Made by a program: the position numbers and the translations under genes. Below, piece by piece: positions 36,246 to 45,155 of a DNA stretch of 64,000 nt. Within the stretch, counting starts at the first letter, position 1. Every line of letters begins with the position of its first letter. Source of the DNA: Arthrobacter sp. AK04 (GTDB lineage: Bacteria; Actinomycetota; Actinomycetes; Actinomycetales; Micrococcaceae). The stretch spans positions 1 to 64,000 of the forward strand of contig NZ_JAJOMC010000021.1 of the NCBI RefSeq assembly GCF_021129155.1, given 5' to 3'. Below the pieces are notes generated by a model, which was not told the origin of the DNA, searched no databases, and saw nothing but the letters and a program-made list of their open reading frames with translations.

Positions 36246-39200
36246 CTAGCGTCGGACGATTGACCTCAAGAGCCTCAATGCTACCGACAGTGAAGCCATA
36301 TCGTCGGCCTCCAGCGAATTCACCTCGTCGAACATGCTCTTGGCCCTGGTGAGCTGCTCGGCATTCCGCGCCTCCCAGTCCTTCAGCCGCGCCTCCGGCG
36401 AGTCAGCGGCGGCAGTGGCGTCCAGCACCGCCGTCGTCATGTCCGAAATGGTGGAGTACAGGTCATCCCGCAAGGCCGCCCTTGCCAGCGCCTGCCACCT
36501 GTCCTGCCGGGGCAGGCTGCTGATCCGCTCCAGCAGTGAATCGGCGTGGAACCGGTTGAAGACGGTGTAGTACACGGCCGCGATCTCCTCGACCGGGTCC
36601 TTGCGCACGTGGGCAATCTTGGCGATGTCGAGCAGCACAAAGCTTTCGAAAAGTTCTGCCCAACGCAGGGCAAGACCTTCCGGCAGCTCCCACTCGCGTG
36701 CGTTCTCCAGCCAGCTGGCCACACGTTCCCGGTCATCACCGCGCAGGTATTCCAGCAGGCGCCCCCGCATTGGCTCCATTACGGGTTTGAACTCGGAGAC
36801 CACGTCTGCGATGGGCCGCGACAGCGTTCCCTGTCCCAGGAGCCAGCGGACTGCCCGGTCCAGCAACCGCCTGATGTCCAGGTGGACGGTGCTCCAATGC
36901 TCTGTGGGGAAGGACGCCGGGAGGCTGTTCAGTTCCCCCACCATGGTGTCCAGATCGTAGACCTCCCTCAGCGCAACAAACGCCTTGGCCACGGCCACTT
37001 CACTGGCGGAGGTTTCCTCCATGACCCGGAAGGCGAACGTGATCCCGCCGAGGTTGATCATGTCGTTGGCGACCACCGTGGCGATGATTTCGCGGCGGAG
37101 CGGATGGGTGTCCAGTTCGGCGTCAAAGCGCTCGCGCAGCTGGGCCGGGAAGTAGGCGCGCAGGGTCTGCCTGAACCAGGGGTCATCGGCCAGGTCGCTT
37201 TCCCGCAGGGCCGTTGCCAGCTCGATCTTTGCGTAAGCGGCCAGCACCGAGAGCTCCGGAGACGTCAGCCCCTGCCCCTGCTGCAGCCTCTCGTGCAGGG
37301 CCTCCGTTGTGGGAAGCGCTTCGAGATCCCTCTTCAGGTCGGCTTTCTTCTCCAGCCAGTCCATCAGACGTTCGTAGCTGGGACTCCACTCGGCAACCCT
37401 GGTCCGGTCATTAAGCAGCAGGATGTTCTGGTCGATATTGTCTTCGAGCACCAGCCGGCCCACTTCGTCGGTCATTGATGCCAGGAAGCCAGCGCGCTCT
37501 TCCGGCGACAGCTTTCCAGCCGCCACCATCCGGTCCACGAAAATCTTGATGTTGACTTCATGGTCCGAGCAGTCAACGCCGGCAGAGTTGTCAATGGCGT
37601 CGGTGTTGAGGATGACGCCCTGCAGCGCTGCTTCAATGCGGCCGCGCTGTGTCATGCCGAGGTTTCCACCTTCGCCCACCACCTTGACGCGCAGGTCCCG
37701 ACCGTCGACGCGGATCGCGTCGTTCGCCTTGTCCCCGACCATGGCGTTGGTTTCGGTGCTCGCCTTGACGTACGTACCGATGCCGCCGTTGTACAACAGG
37801 TCCGCCGGGGCCAGAAGGATGGCGCGGAGGAGTTCGGGCGGGCTGAGCTCGGTTGTCTCAGCCGGCAGCCCCAGTGCAGCACGAACCTGGGCTGACACCG
37901 GGATTGATTTGGCCTGCCGGGCAAAGACGCCGCCACCCTCACTGATCAGCGACTTGTTGTAGTCGTCCCAGGAGGACCGCGACAGCTCGAACAACCGCTG
38001 CCGTTCCACGAACGAGGATTCCTCGTCGGGGTTGGGATCGAGGAAGATGTGCCGGTGGTCGAAGGCGGCGAGCAGGCGGATATGGCGGGATAGCAGCATG
38101 CCGTTGCCGAACACGTCTCCGGACATGTCACCCACGCCGACCACGGTGAATGGCTGTGTCTGCGTATCAAGGTCGAGCTCGCTGAAGTGGCGCTTCACCG
38201 ACTCCCAGGCGCCGCGGGCGGTGATGCCCATGGCTTTGTGGTCGTAACCCACGGAGCCGCCGGACGCGAACGCGTCCCCCAGCCAGAACCCATATTCATC
38301 AGCCAGGCCGTTGGCGATATCCGAGAATGTCGCCGTGCCCTTGTCGGCGGCCACTACGAGGTACGAATCGGCGTCGTCGTGCCGGACAACGTCCGACGGC
38401 GGCACAAGCCTTTCGTTGTCACCCTCAGTAATGAGGTTGTCGGTGATGTCCAGCAGGCCCCTGATAAAGGTCTTGTAGCTTTCGATTCCTTCCGCCATCC
38501 AGGCAGCGCGGTCGGCGGTGGGGTCCGGCAGCTGCTTGGCGAAGAACCCGCCTTTGGCGCCCGTCGGCACGATGACCGCGTTCTTGACAGTCTGTGCCTT
38601 CACCAGTCCGAGGATCTCGGTCCGGAAATCCTCGCGGCGGTCGGACCAGCGCAGCCCGCCGCGGGCCACCTTGCCGAAGCGGAGGTGGACGCCCTCAACC
38701 CGCGGCGAGTAGACCCAGATCTCGAACATGGGACGTGGGAAGGGCAGTCCCTCGATCTGTGATGGATCGAGCTTGAAGCTCAGGTGGGTTCTGTTCTGGT
38801 AGTAGTTCGTCCGGAGCGTCGCCTCGATCAGGTTGACGAACGTGCGCAGGACCCTGTCGGCGTCGAGCGTTGCCACCTTCTCGATGGACACTTCAAGATC
38901 CTTGCGGACGGAAGCCTGCGCCTCGGCCCGCTCGTCTTCGGAAAGGGACGGATCGAAGCGCGCCGCGAACAGCGCATTGAGCCCCTTGGTTACATGCGGG
39001 TTAGCCAGCAGGGTATCTGCCATGAACCCGAAGGAATTGGTGTTGCCCATCTGGCGCATGTACCGCGCGTAGGCCCGCAGCACGGTGACCTGCCGCCATT
39101 GCAGGCCCTCCCTCAGGACCAGGCGGTCGAAGCTGTCCGATTCGGCTGCGCCGGTAACTGCCGCGCCGAAGGAATCGGCCAGCAACTGCCCGGTTGAGAG

Positions 39201-41099
39201 TGGATCCACCTTGGCCGGGTACTTCAGGCCGAGGTCGTACAGGAAGAAGTCGCGGCTGTCCGCGGTTTCAATTTCAAAGGGCCGCTCGTCCAGGACTTCC
39301 AGGCCAAGGTTGTGGAAGTAGGGCAGAATCTGGCTGAGGCTCTTGGGTTCCAGCATGTAGAGCTTGACGCGGGCGTCTTCCTCCAGCGTCGCGCCCGCTC
39401 CTTCCGGGAGGTAAACGTGCACGCCGGGCCGCTCCTGCACGGCGCCTTCAGACCGTTCCGCGGCCGCGCCGTATTTCTCGAAGCGCGCAATGTCTTCGAG
39501 GGCGTCCTCGACTTCGTAGTCCACGCGGTAGCTGGCCGGGAAGGCCTCGGACCAGATGGCGGCAAGCTCCTTTGCCCCCGCAACGTCACCCTTCTCGCGC
39601 AACACCTCCGCGATGCCCTCGCTCCAGGACCGGGCGGCACGGACAAGGCGCTTCTCGAGCTCTACGGTATTCACGCCACTGAAGTCCGCATTCTTGGGCA
39701 GCCGGATGCGGAAGAACAGGCGCGCCAGCGCCGACTCCGTCATGCGCGCTTCGTAGTCGATGGAAACAGCCTGGAACGTTTCGCGGAGCTCCTGCTCGAT
39801 ACGGAGCCGGACGTTGGTGGTGTACCTGTCCCTGGGGAGGTACACCACGGCGGACATGAACCTGCCATAGATGTCCGGCCGGAGGAAAAGCCGGGTGCGG
39901 CGGCGCTCCTGCAGCTTCTGAATCCCAAGAGCCGTTGCGGCCAGGTCCTGGATCTCGATTTGGAACAGCTCGTCCCGCGGGTACGTCTCCAGGATTCCCA
40001 GCAGGTCCTTACCGGAATGGGAGTCCGGCGGAAAGCCTGCGCTCTTGAGCACCGCGTCCACCTTCTCCCGCACGATGGGGATATCCCGGACGGAGCCCGT
40101 GTAGGCACTGGTGGCAAAAAGTCCAATGAAGCGGCGCTCCCCATTGACGTTGCCCTCGGCATCGAAGCTCTTGACCCCGATGTAGTCCAGGTACGCCGAA
40201 CGGTGGACGGTCGACCTGGAGTTCGCCTTGGTGATGACCAGGGCCCGCTTTTCACGGGCTTTTTTCCGGCCGGTGTCTGTCAGGTGCTGGATGTGGGGCG
40301 AGTCCTCGGAATCCCGCAACAGGCCAAGGCCGCTGTTATCGCGCAGCTCCAGGACATCTTCACCGTCGACATTGACCAGGTCGTATTCCCGGTAACCAAG
40401 GAAGGTGAAGTTTCCATCGTCAAGCCAGCGCAGCAAGTCTTTCGCGTGCCGCAGTTCTGCGATTTGTGCAGGATGGGCGATCTGGTCCAGGCTTTCGGCG
40501 ATCTGGATGGCCTTCTGGCGCATCTTCGGCCAGTCCTCAACGGCGGCGCGGACATCCATAAGGACACGTTCAAGGCCCTCGAGAAGGGCAGCCTTTGCTT
40601 CCTTGGACACACGGTTGATCTCGACGGCAATCCAGGACTCCATGTGCGAGGAATCGCCGCCCTGGGCAATCAAGTGCGAAAGGCTGGGCATGGCAGCCGT
40701 GTCGCCGCTGGATATACCGAGGTGGGCGGGGACCCTGCTGACCTTGGCCAGCTGCCCGCTCTCCCGGTTGCGTGCCGCTACAAAAAGCGGGTGGATTACC
40801 AGCTTGATGGCGGCATGCTGCCGGACAAGCTCGGCATTCACGGAGTCGACCAGGAACGGCATGTCGTCCGTGACAACGAAGACGACGCTGCTGTCTTCCT
40901 CGTCCATGACGGCGATGTTCGCCTGTCCCCGCTGCCGGACCGAAGCAACCTTGCGGTGATAGTCCGCCCGCGCCACCATCACGTCCCGAGGGTAGGCCCG
41001 GGCGTCCTCTTCGGCTAGGTGCTGGTAGTAGTCCCCGATGAAACTCTCATCGCCTTCAATGGAAAGGGGCTGATCCTCCACGCTGGATCCAGACGACAT
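36246..41099 (-). CDS. gdh: NAD-specific glutamate dehydrogenase, large 180-kDa type
   Basis: Oxidative deamination of glutamate to 2-oxoglutarate with NAD. The 1617-residue protein matches the L-GDH180 class (Rv2476c type): a long N-terminal region with ACT-like regulatory segments, a central catalytic GDH domain with KVARGGLRWSDRREDF and VPTGAKGGF, then the Rossmann part with VVGVGDMSGDVFGNGM and VGEGGNLGMTQ, and a helical C-terminus. The start is the ATG at 41097-41099 with GGAGG nine bases upstream; the in-frame TTG two codons earlier is too close to it. In mycobacteria this enzyme is controlled by the FHA protein GarA. Transcription is monocistronic or follows the CpaE-like gene across 57 bases. 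Confidence 0.95.
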   Translation of the reverse strand: MSSGSSVEDQPLSIEGDESFIGDYYQHLAEEDARAYPRDVMVARADYHRKVASVRQRGQANIAVMDEEDSSVVFVVTDDMPFLVDSVNAELVRQHAAIKLVIHPLFVAARNRESGQLAKVSRVPAHLGISSGDTAAMPSLSHLIAQGGDSSHMESWIAVEINRVSKEAKAALLEGLERVLMDVRAAVEDWPKMRQKAIQIAESLDQIAHPAQIAELRHAKDLLRWLDDGNFTFLGYREYDLVNVDGEDVLELRDNSGLGLLRDSEDSPHIQHLTDTGRKKAREKRALVITKANSRSTVHRSAYLDYIGVKSFDAEGNVNGERRFIGLFATSAYTGSVRDIPIVREKVDAVLKSAGFPPDSHSGKDLLGILETYPRDELFQIEIQDLAATALGIQKLQERRRTRLFLRPDIYGRFMSAVVYLPRDRYTTNVRLRIEQELRETFQAVSIDYEARMTESALARLFFRIRLPKNADFSGVNTVELEKRLVRAARSWSEGIAEVLREKGDVAGAKELAAIWSEAFPASYRVDYEVEDALEDIARFEKYGAAAERSEGAVQERPGVHVYLPEGAGATLEEDARVKLYMLEPKSLSQILPYFHNLGLEVLDERPFEIETADSRDFFLYDLGLKYPAKVDPLSTGQLLADSFGAAVTGAAESDSFDRLVLREGLQWRQVTVLRAYARYMRQMGNTNSFGFMADTLLANPHVTKGLNALFAARFDPSLSEDERAEAQASVRKDLEVSIEKVATLDADRVLRTFVNLIEATLRTNYYQNRTHLSFKLDPSQIEGLPFPRPMFEIWVYSPRVEGVHLRFGKVARGGLRWSDRREDFRTEILGLVKAQTVKNAVIVPTGAKGGFFAKQLPDPTADRAAWMAEGIESYKTFIRGLLDITDNLITEGDNERLVPPSDVVRHDDADSYLVVAADKGTATFSDIANGLADEYGFWLGDAFASGGSVGYDHKAMGITARGAWESVKRHFSELDLDTQTQPFTVVGVGDMSGDVFGNGMLLSRHIRLLAAFDHRHIFLDPNPDEESSFVERQRLFELSRSSWDDYNKSLISEGGGVFARQAKSIPVSAQVRAALGLPAETTELSPPELLRAILLAPADLLYNGGIGTYVKASTETNAMVGDKANDAIRVDGRDLRVKVVGEGGNLGMTQRGRIEAALQGVILNTDAIDNSAGVDCSDHEVNIKIFVDRMVAAGKLSPEERAGFLASMTDEVGRLVLEDNIDQNILLLNDRTRVAEWSPSYERLMDWLEKKADLKRDLEALPTTEALHERLQQGQGLTSPELSVLAAYAKIELATALRESDLADDPWFRQTLRAYFPAQLRERFDAELDTHPLRREIIATVVANDMINLGGITFAFRVMEETSASEVAVAKAFVALREVYDLDTMVGELNSLPASFPTEHWSTVHLDIRRLLDRAVRWLLGQGTLSRPIADVVSEFKPVMEPMRGRLLEYLRGDDRERVASWLENAREWELPEGLALRWAELFESFVLLDIAKIAHVRKDPVEEIAAVYYTVFNRFHADSLLERISSLPRQDRWQALARAALRDDLYSTISDMTTAVLDATAAADSPEARLKDWEARNAEQLTRAKSMFDEVNSLEADDMASLSVALRLLRSIVRR

Positions 41100-41156
41100 C
41101 GACAAACGCCTCCATCACGAAATATTTGCTGCACCATTGCAACTCTTATGGCGAGC

Positions 41157-42464
41157 CTAGTCCTTCCCCCGGCGGCTTGCTGTAGAAGAAAAGACAGAGG
41201 ATTTCCGCTTTTGCTGGGCGGGTGCACAAACCAGTTCCCGGATGGCATGACGAAGAGGAGAGTCTGGTGCCGCTTCAAGCAGCAGCGAGCCTCCCAGGAG
41301 GGCGGCATCGGCCGCGGCAGCATCGTGGGGCAGGAACCCCTTCAGGTCGGATGCCGGCCCATACCGTTCCCACGCATCCCTCAACTGGCGTTCGGGCCCC
41401 CTGCCCACGGCCGAAGCACGCACCTTATTCATAACAACAACGGGCGCGACGCCGGGCACGGCCTCGTCGAGCTCGGCAAGACCGCGCACCAGCCTTGGAA
41501 CACCCACAGGATCGGCGGCGCCGACTGCGTAAACCGTGTCGGCCAGTTCGAGGGACCGCAGCGTTGCCGCATTCCGCCGCGGCGCCATCGTGTCGAAGCT
41601 GAGCTCCTCATCCGCTTCAAGGCAGAACCCGGCGTCCACCACCACAACCTCCGCTATTTCCCGCGCCCGGCTGAGGACGAGCGCTAGGGCTGAGGCGCGA
41701 AGCTCCGTCCAGCGGTCTGAACGGGTTATGCCCGTGAGCACCCTGAAGGTACCGGACTTCATTGCAACAGGCGCTGCGATCTTTTCAAGGGCTCCGCTGT
41801 CCAGCAGTCCCTGGTCTGCGAGCCGGCAAGCTTGCGCCAGGCCAGCGGACTCATCGAGGAGCCCGAGCACTGCAGCGATGCTGGCGCCGTAGCTGTCAGC
41901 GTCGACAAGAATTACCTCTTTGCCATCCGCCGCCAGCTCGCCGGCGATGTTTGCAGCCAAGGTGGTCCGGCCCGGCGCTCCAGCCGGTCCCCAGACGGCA
42001 ATGATCTTGCCCGGCCCAGGATCGTCCGTGCCTAAAGAGGGCTCCGCGGGCACCGGCTTCAGCGCGTCGCCGGGATCAGCCGGGCTGCTCCGGGCGGAAG
42101 CGTGCAGTCCCGCTCCCGACAATTGGGACACAGCTTCGGCAATCCTGTCCGACAATGCAGCGGACTCCACCCCGGTCAGCGCCGACGCTACCCCTATCGT
42201 CCGCAGCCTCGCAGCTTCATCAGCGTCGTCTGTCAGGGCGATAATGGCCACCCCCACCGCTGAAAGCCGGTCCACCAGCGAGGAGGTCAGCCCTTCGGAC
42301 CCTTCCGCCACGACGGCGGCCCGCGCCAGTCCGCTTTGGCATGCGGCGAGGAGTTCGGGAAGTTCCGCACACCTCCTGACCACCGTTACCGGCCCGTGCA
42401 ACCGCTCCAACCCACCGACCAGATCCTCCCGGCTCTGGCCGACGGTGACCACCGGAATGCTCAT
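41157..42464 (-). CDS. CpaE/TadZ-like MinD-family ATPase
   Basis: A 435-residue protein with an N-terminal receiver-like domain (1-120) and a C-terminal MinD/ParA-like domain. The P-loop is GPAGAPGRTT at 159-168, where Arg166 replaces the invariant Lys of ParA/MinD. EVILVDADSYGASIA and EVVVVDAGFCLE supply the other nucleotide-binding motifs. CpaE/TadZ proteins position Tad pili, and the related mycobacterial Ssd (Rv3660c) affects septum placement. It overlaps the upstream SAF gene by 4 bases (ATGA). In Rv-type loci this gene is beside tadA; here it is 35 kb away, so it may serve the Tad operon at 1.4-6.1 kb or another process. Confidence 0.85.
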   Translation of the reverse strand: MSIPVVTVGQSREDLVGGLERLHGPVTVVRRCAELPELLAACQSGLARAAVVAEGSEGLTSSLVDRLSAVGVAIIALTDDADEAARLRTIGVASALTGVESAALSDRIAEAVSQLSGAGLHASARSSPADPGDALKPVPAEPSLGTDDPGPGKIIAVWGPAGAPGRTTLAANIAGELAADGKEVILVDADSYGASIAAVLGLLDESAGLAQACRLADQGLLDSGALEKIAAPVAMKSGTFRVLTGITRSDRWTELRASALALVLSRAREIAEVVVVDAGFCLEADEELSFDTMAPRRNAATLRSLELADTVYAVGAADPVGVPRLVRGLAELDEAVPGVAPVVVMNKVRASAVGRGPERQLRDAWERYGPASDLKGFLPHDAAAADAALLGGSLLLEAAPDSPLRHAIRELVCAPAQQKRKSSVFSSTASRRGKD

Positions 42465-43105
42465 CTGGTGCCGCCACCCGGGTTCCAGACCACCGAGATC
42501 TTTGCTCCGTTGGCTTGGGCTCCCAGCAAGGCAGGCATGTGGCTGTCCTCCACCAGCACCATCAGGACGGTTTTCTTCGATGACCCCAGCGCCGTCGAGC
42601 CGGCTGCCACCTCGGCGATCTCGGCGCCGGGAAGAAGGAGCTTCGGCTCACTGAACCCGTTGCGGGCATCCGGCTGCCCAACCCACACGTCCACCCTGGC
42701 TCCGGCTACGGCCTGTGCCGGAAGCGTCTCCTCAATAGTGATAGCCACCGGCTTTCGGTCAAGTTCGTCCACCTCGCCAAGGCTGGCCCGGGGAACCAGC
42801 TGGTTCTCTCCAATGCGCTGAAGTGCCACGACGCCTTCAGGGAGCCCGGACTCTGCCGTGATGTACTGGTTCTCGGTATCCCCCAGGCGCACCCTCGCAC
42901 GGACCACGTTGTCCTGGGTCAGCCTCTCCCCTACAGCGATACCATCCCTCGCCGCGAACACTTCTGTTGTCCGGTCCGCGCTGCCGACAAGGAAAACGAC
43001 TCCCGCCACCGAGACCAGGACCAGGAGGATACCCACCAGGAGCCGGGGATCCTTCCAGGATGGCCGCTTCAGCCGTGCCGCTGTGGCAGATACTTCAGGC
43101 ACCAT
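42461..43105 (-). CDS. CpaB/RcpC-like SAF-domain membrane protein
   Basis: A 214-residue protein with a cytoplasmic basic N-terminus, one membrane helix (about 22-42) and an extracytoplasmic SAF domain (about 47-110: VFAARDGIAVGERLTQDNVV, then LVPRASLGEV). A second beta-rich part contains LPAQAVAGARVDVWVG. The pattern matches Flp pilus assembly protein CpaB/RcpC. A strong ribosome site (GGGGGAG) lies upstream. It is coupled to the CpaE-like gene, supporting a Tad-related role. In an organism without an outer membrane secretin the function must differ from Caulobacter CpaB. Confidence 0.85.
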   Translation of the reverse strand: MVPEVSATAARLKRPSWKDPRLLVGILLVLVSVAGVVFLVGSADRTTEVFAARDGIAVGERLTQDNVVRARVRLGDTENQYITAESGLPEGVVALQRIGENQLVPRASLGEVDELDRKPVAITIEETLPAQAVAGARVDVWVGQPDARNGFSEPKLLLPGAEIAEVAAGSTALGSSKKTVLMVLVEDSHMPALLGAQANGAKISVVWNPGGGTR

Positions 43106-43253
43106 TGAGTCTTCTCCCCCTATAAGCCGGCCCTGCTCGCCGTATCACCCTCATTGTTACCGCCGGGACGCCGGAACAAAAGTCATCTCTGCAGACAAGG
43201 CCAATCTGTGGATAACAGCAGCACTTGAAGCCATTCGATGGCAAAATGGGAGC

Positions 43254-43469
43254 ATGCCCAGGTTCCTCACGCTCGCAGATGTTGCCGAACAGCTCCAGAT
43301 CAATTCTCCGGCCGCTTACGCACTGGTCCGCAGTGGAGAACTGAAAGCCATCCAGGTTGGCGGCCGGGGTCAGTGGCGCGTGGAAGAGAAGATGCTGGAG
43401 CAGTACATCGAGGAGCGTTACGCCGAGGCCAGCCGGATGATCCAGGAGTCGAAGGCCAAGTCCGTCTGA
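43254..43469 (+). CDS. Small excisionase/BldC-like helix-turn-helix protein
   Basis: A 71-residue MerR/excisionase-type HTH protein: FLTLADVAEQLQINSPAAYALVR then GELKAIQVGGRGQWRV, the winged-helix signature, and a C-terminal helix EQYIEERYAEASRMI. The ATG at 43254 follows GGGAG closely; the frame upstream is noncoding. Proteins like this are chromosomal regulators in actinobacteria and are not necessarily phage Xis. It is divergent from the SAF gene, so it may regulate the CpaB/CpaE pair. No integrase is present. Confidence 0.82.
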   Translation: MPRFLTLADVAEQLQINSPAAYALVRSGELKAIQVGGRGQWRVEEKMLEQYIEERYAEASRMIQESKAKSV

Positions 43470-43502
43470 AGTCCGCGCTGCTCACCGCGGCGGGCCAGGC
43501 CA

Positions 43503-44075
43503 CTAGAACTCAGCGGACCTTCGGGACCTGATGGCACCCAACGCCGCGAAGGGGATGACTGCCACCTGCTTGACCTGGCTGCTGCGCCGCGCTTCCCCGG
43601 GAGTGAAGACGGCCAGGTCCAGATGGTCCTTGCCCACCCTGTCGATGACTCCAACCAGCCTGACAGGTTCGGAACCATGCCCCCTCACCGTCACTGACAG
43701 TTCCGCGCGGTCCCTTGCCAGGCCCCGCAGGGAGTGGGCAAGCCCAATACCCTTGCGCACCCGTGACTGCTCTGCCACGGCTGCACGGCCCAGCCCTTCG
43801 TACCACATGACGGCCATGTATGGGATGAGAACCTGATGCTGCTCCTCGTTCAGCAGTAGGGCATCCGCACCGGCATGGCTCAATGCGCCCCGAACGACAT
43901 CCCCACAATTGAGATGGGCCGCAATCCGGCAGCCAACCGCCGCCCGCAGCCGAAACGCAAGTTCTGTGGACACCATCTCAGCCCTGGTGCGTTCATTTAT
44001 CTCAGAGTCAATCGCCAGCCGCTCTGATTCAGCGAATTGGCTTTCCATGTCATCGAAAAGGGCATCCCAGCGCAT
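43503..44075 (-). CDS. Conserved actinobacterial protein of unknown function
   Basis: A 190-residue soluble protein, starting at MRWDALFDDMESQF (ATG 44073-44075). An in-frame extension to 44183 looks spurious because it crosses the divergent promoter region. The N-terminal half is helical (ERLAIDSEINERTRAEMVST). The middle contains RIAAHLNCGDVVRGALSHAGADALLL and QVLIPYMAVMWYEG. The C-terminal half looks like a small beta-barrel (VRGHGSEPVRLVGVIDRVGKDHLDLAVF). I do not recognise the family. It faces the LysM gene across about 90 bases and converges on the HTH gene. Confidence 0.75.
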   Translation of the reverse strand: MRWDALFDDMESQFAESERLAIDSEINERTRAEMVSTELAFRLRAAVGCRIAAHLNCGDVVRGALSHAGADALLLNEEQHQVLIPYMAVMWYEGLGRAAVAEQSRVRKGIGLAHSLRGLARDRAELSVTVRGHGSEPVRLVGVIDRVGKDHLDLAVFTPGEARRSSQVKQVAVIPFAALGAIRSRRSAEF

Positions 44076-44166
44076 TCCGTCAGCGTAGGGCCCTGCGCGA
44101 GACACGGTCAATCGGAAGAAACATCTCTCCAGTGTATGGACAAATCGGGACAGTCGACCGCAAACT

Positions 44167-45117
44167 GTGTCTATGCCCATCAAAATGCATCAAACTGCAT
44201 CAAAAGCTATTACCACCCCCCGGTCCGGAGCCTCCCGGCCGTCGGGTGACATCCTGACAGCGCTTGCTCTGCTGCTACTTGGACTGGCTCTTTGCCTTAT
44301 CGGTATGGGCCTTGTGGGTGAGCTGAAGGAAGACTTCGGCCGGCGCCAGGAGACCAGAGTCGATGAACTCCTGGGTGTGGGGGCAGCCGTGGCCGGGGCA
44401 GGCATTGTGGCCTGGTGGATCTTGTCGCTGGTATGTGCTGCCGTGACCGCCCTCCTGGACCGGACCGGCCGTACCCGCGCCGCGGCAGCGACCCGAAGAC
44501 TTTCACCGGCGTTCATGCAGAGACTGGTTCTGGGCGCACTGTCAGTCCACCTTCTGGCCGGGCCTGCAGCGCATGCCGCAGTCACCGGCCCGGGGCCGGA
44601 ATGGGCGCCCACGCAAGGACAGTTCTCCTCGGCTCCGGCCATTCCCGCCACCGAAGAACCCGCAAAAGCGGAAACGGGGGCAGCCGCGACAGACCCGGTG
44701 CAGGACCAGACCCCGCAGACCAGCGCCGGGACGCCGGCCACCGTACCGGAGCCTTCCAGTGCACCTCAACAGGTCCCTTCGCGGGAACCGGCAGGAGCAG
44801 TAGAAGCCGCTCCCCCGTCAACCTTCAACCCCGGCTGGCAGCCTGCCCCACCTGTCACAGATCCTGGAATGCTCGCAGCTCCGGCCACCCGTGCCTCTGC
44901 AGGAGAAGGCGGCCTGCCGGACGAAGGTGTCACCGTCCAGGCCGGAGACACGCTCTGGGACATAGCGGCCCGCCATTTGGGACCCGGCGTGTCCGATCTG
45001 GACATCGCACTTCAATGGCCCCGCTGGTACGAGGCCAACCGGGGCGTCATCGGGCAGGATCCCGATGCATTGCTCCCGGGGCAAATTCTTCAGCCACCGC
45101 TGGCCGGACAGAAATAG
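44167..45117 (+). CDS. LysM-domain membrane protein
   Basis: Up to 316 residues: two hydrophobic segments near 30-50 and 72-97, a third near 118-136 ending HAA, a long Pro/Ala/Glu/Thr linker (about 140-250), and a C-terminal LysM-like motif, VTVQAGDTLWDIAARHLG, from about 255. LysM binds peptidoglycan, so the C-terminus should reach the wall. The start is uncertain: GTG 44167, ATG 44173 and ATG 44185 are all possible and none has a good ribosome site. Three phased CATCAAA repeats overlap this start region. It is followed 38 bases later by the Rv3235-family gene, probably one operon. Confidence 0.8.
   Translation: MSMPIKMHQTASKAITTPRSGASRPSGDILTALALLLLGLALCLIGMGLVGELKEDFGRRQETRVDELLGVGAAVAGAGIVAWWILSLVCAAVTALLDRTGRTRAAAATRRLSPAFMQRLVLGALSVHLLAGPAAHAAVTGPGPEWAPTQGQFSSAPAIPATEEPAKAETGAAATDPVQDQTPQTSAGTPATVPEPSSAPQQVPSREPAGAVEAAPPSTFNPGWQPAPPVTDPGMLAAPATRASAGEGGLPDEGVTVQAGDTLWDIAARHLGPGVSDLDIALQWPRWYEANRGVIGQDPDALLPGQILQPPLAGQK
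44178..44204. repeat. Three CATCAAA repeats at exact 10-bp spacing
   Basis: CATCAAA occurs at 44178, 44188 and 44198, one helical turn apart, at the presumed 5' end of the LysM gene in the divergent region with the gene at 43503-44075. Helically phased direct repeats often mark cooperative regulator binding. If so, translation of the LysM gene probably starts downstream of them. Confidence 0.5.
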
Positions 45118-45155
45118 CCCGGCCCGATCAGCCAAACAACGTAAGGGGAAGACCG

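Noticed and set aside
39312-41018. Long rightward open frame (568 codons) inside the GDH gene
   Set aside because: Antisense to the catalytic NAD-GDH frame; its composition is the usual by-product of high GC codon bias.
42858-43253. N-terminal extension of the small HTH gene
   Set aside because: The frame is open upstream but runs antisense over the SAF gene. HTH similarity begins exactly at the ATG at 43254.
43254-43469. Prophage or integrated element suggested by the excisionase-like gene
   Set aside because: No integrase, att-like repeats or phage genes are near. Small HTH proteins of this type are ordinary chromosomal regulators in actinobacteria.
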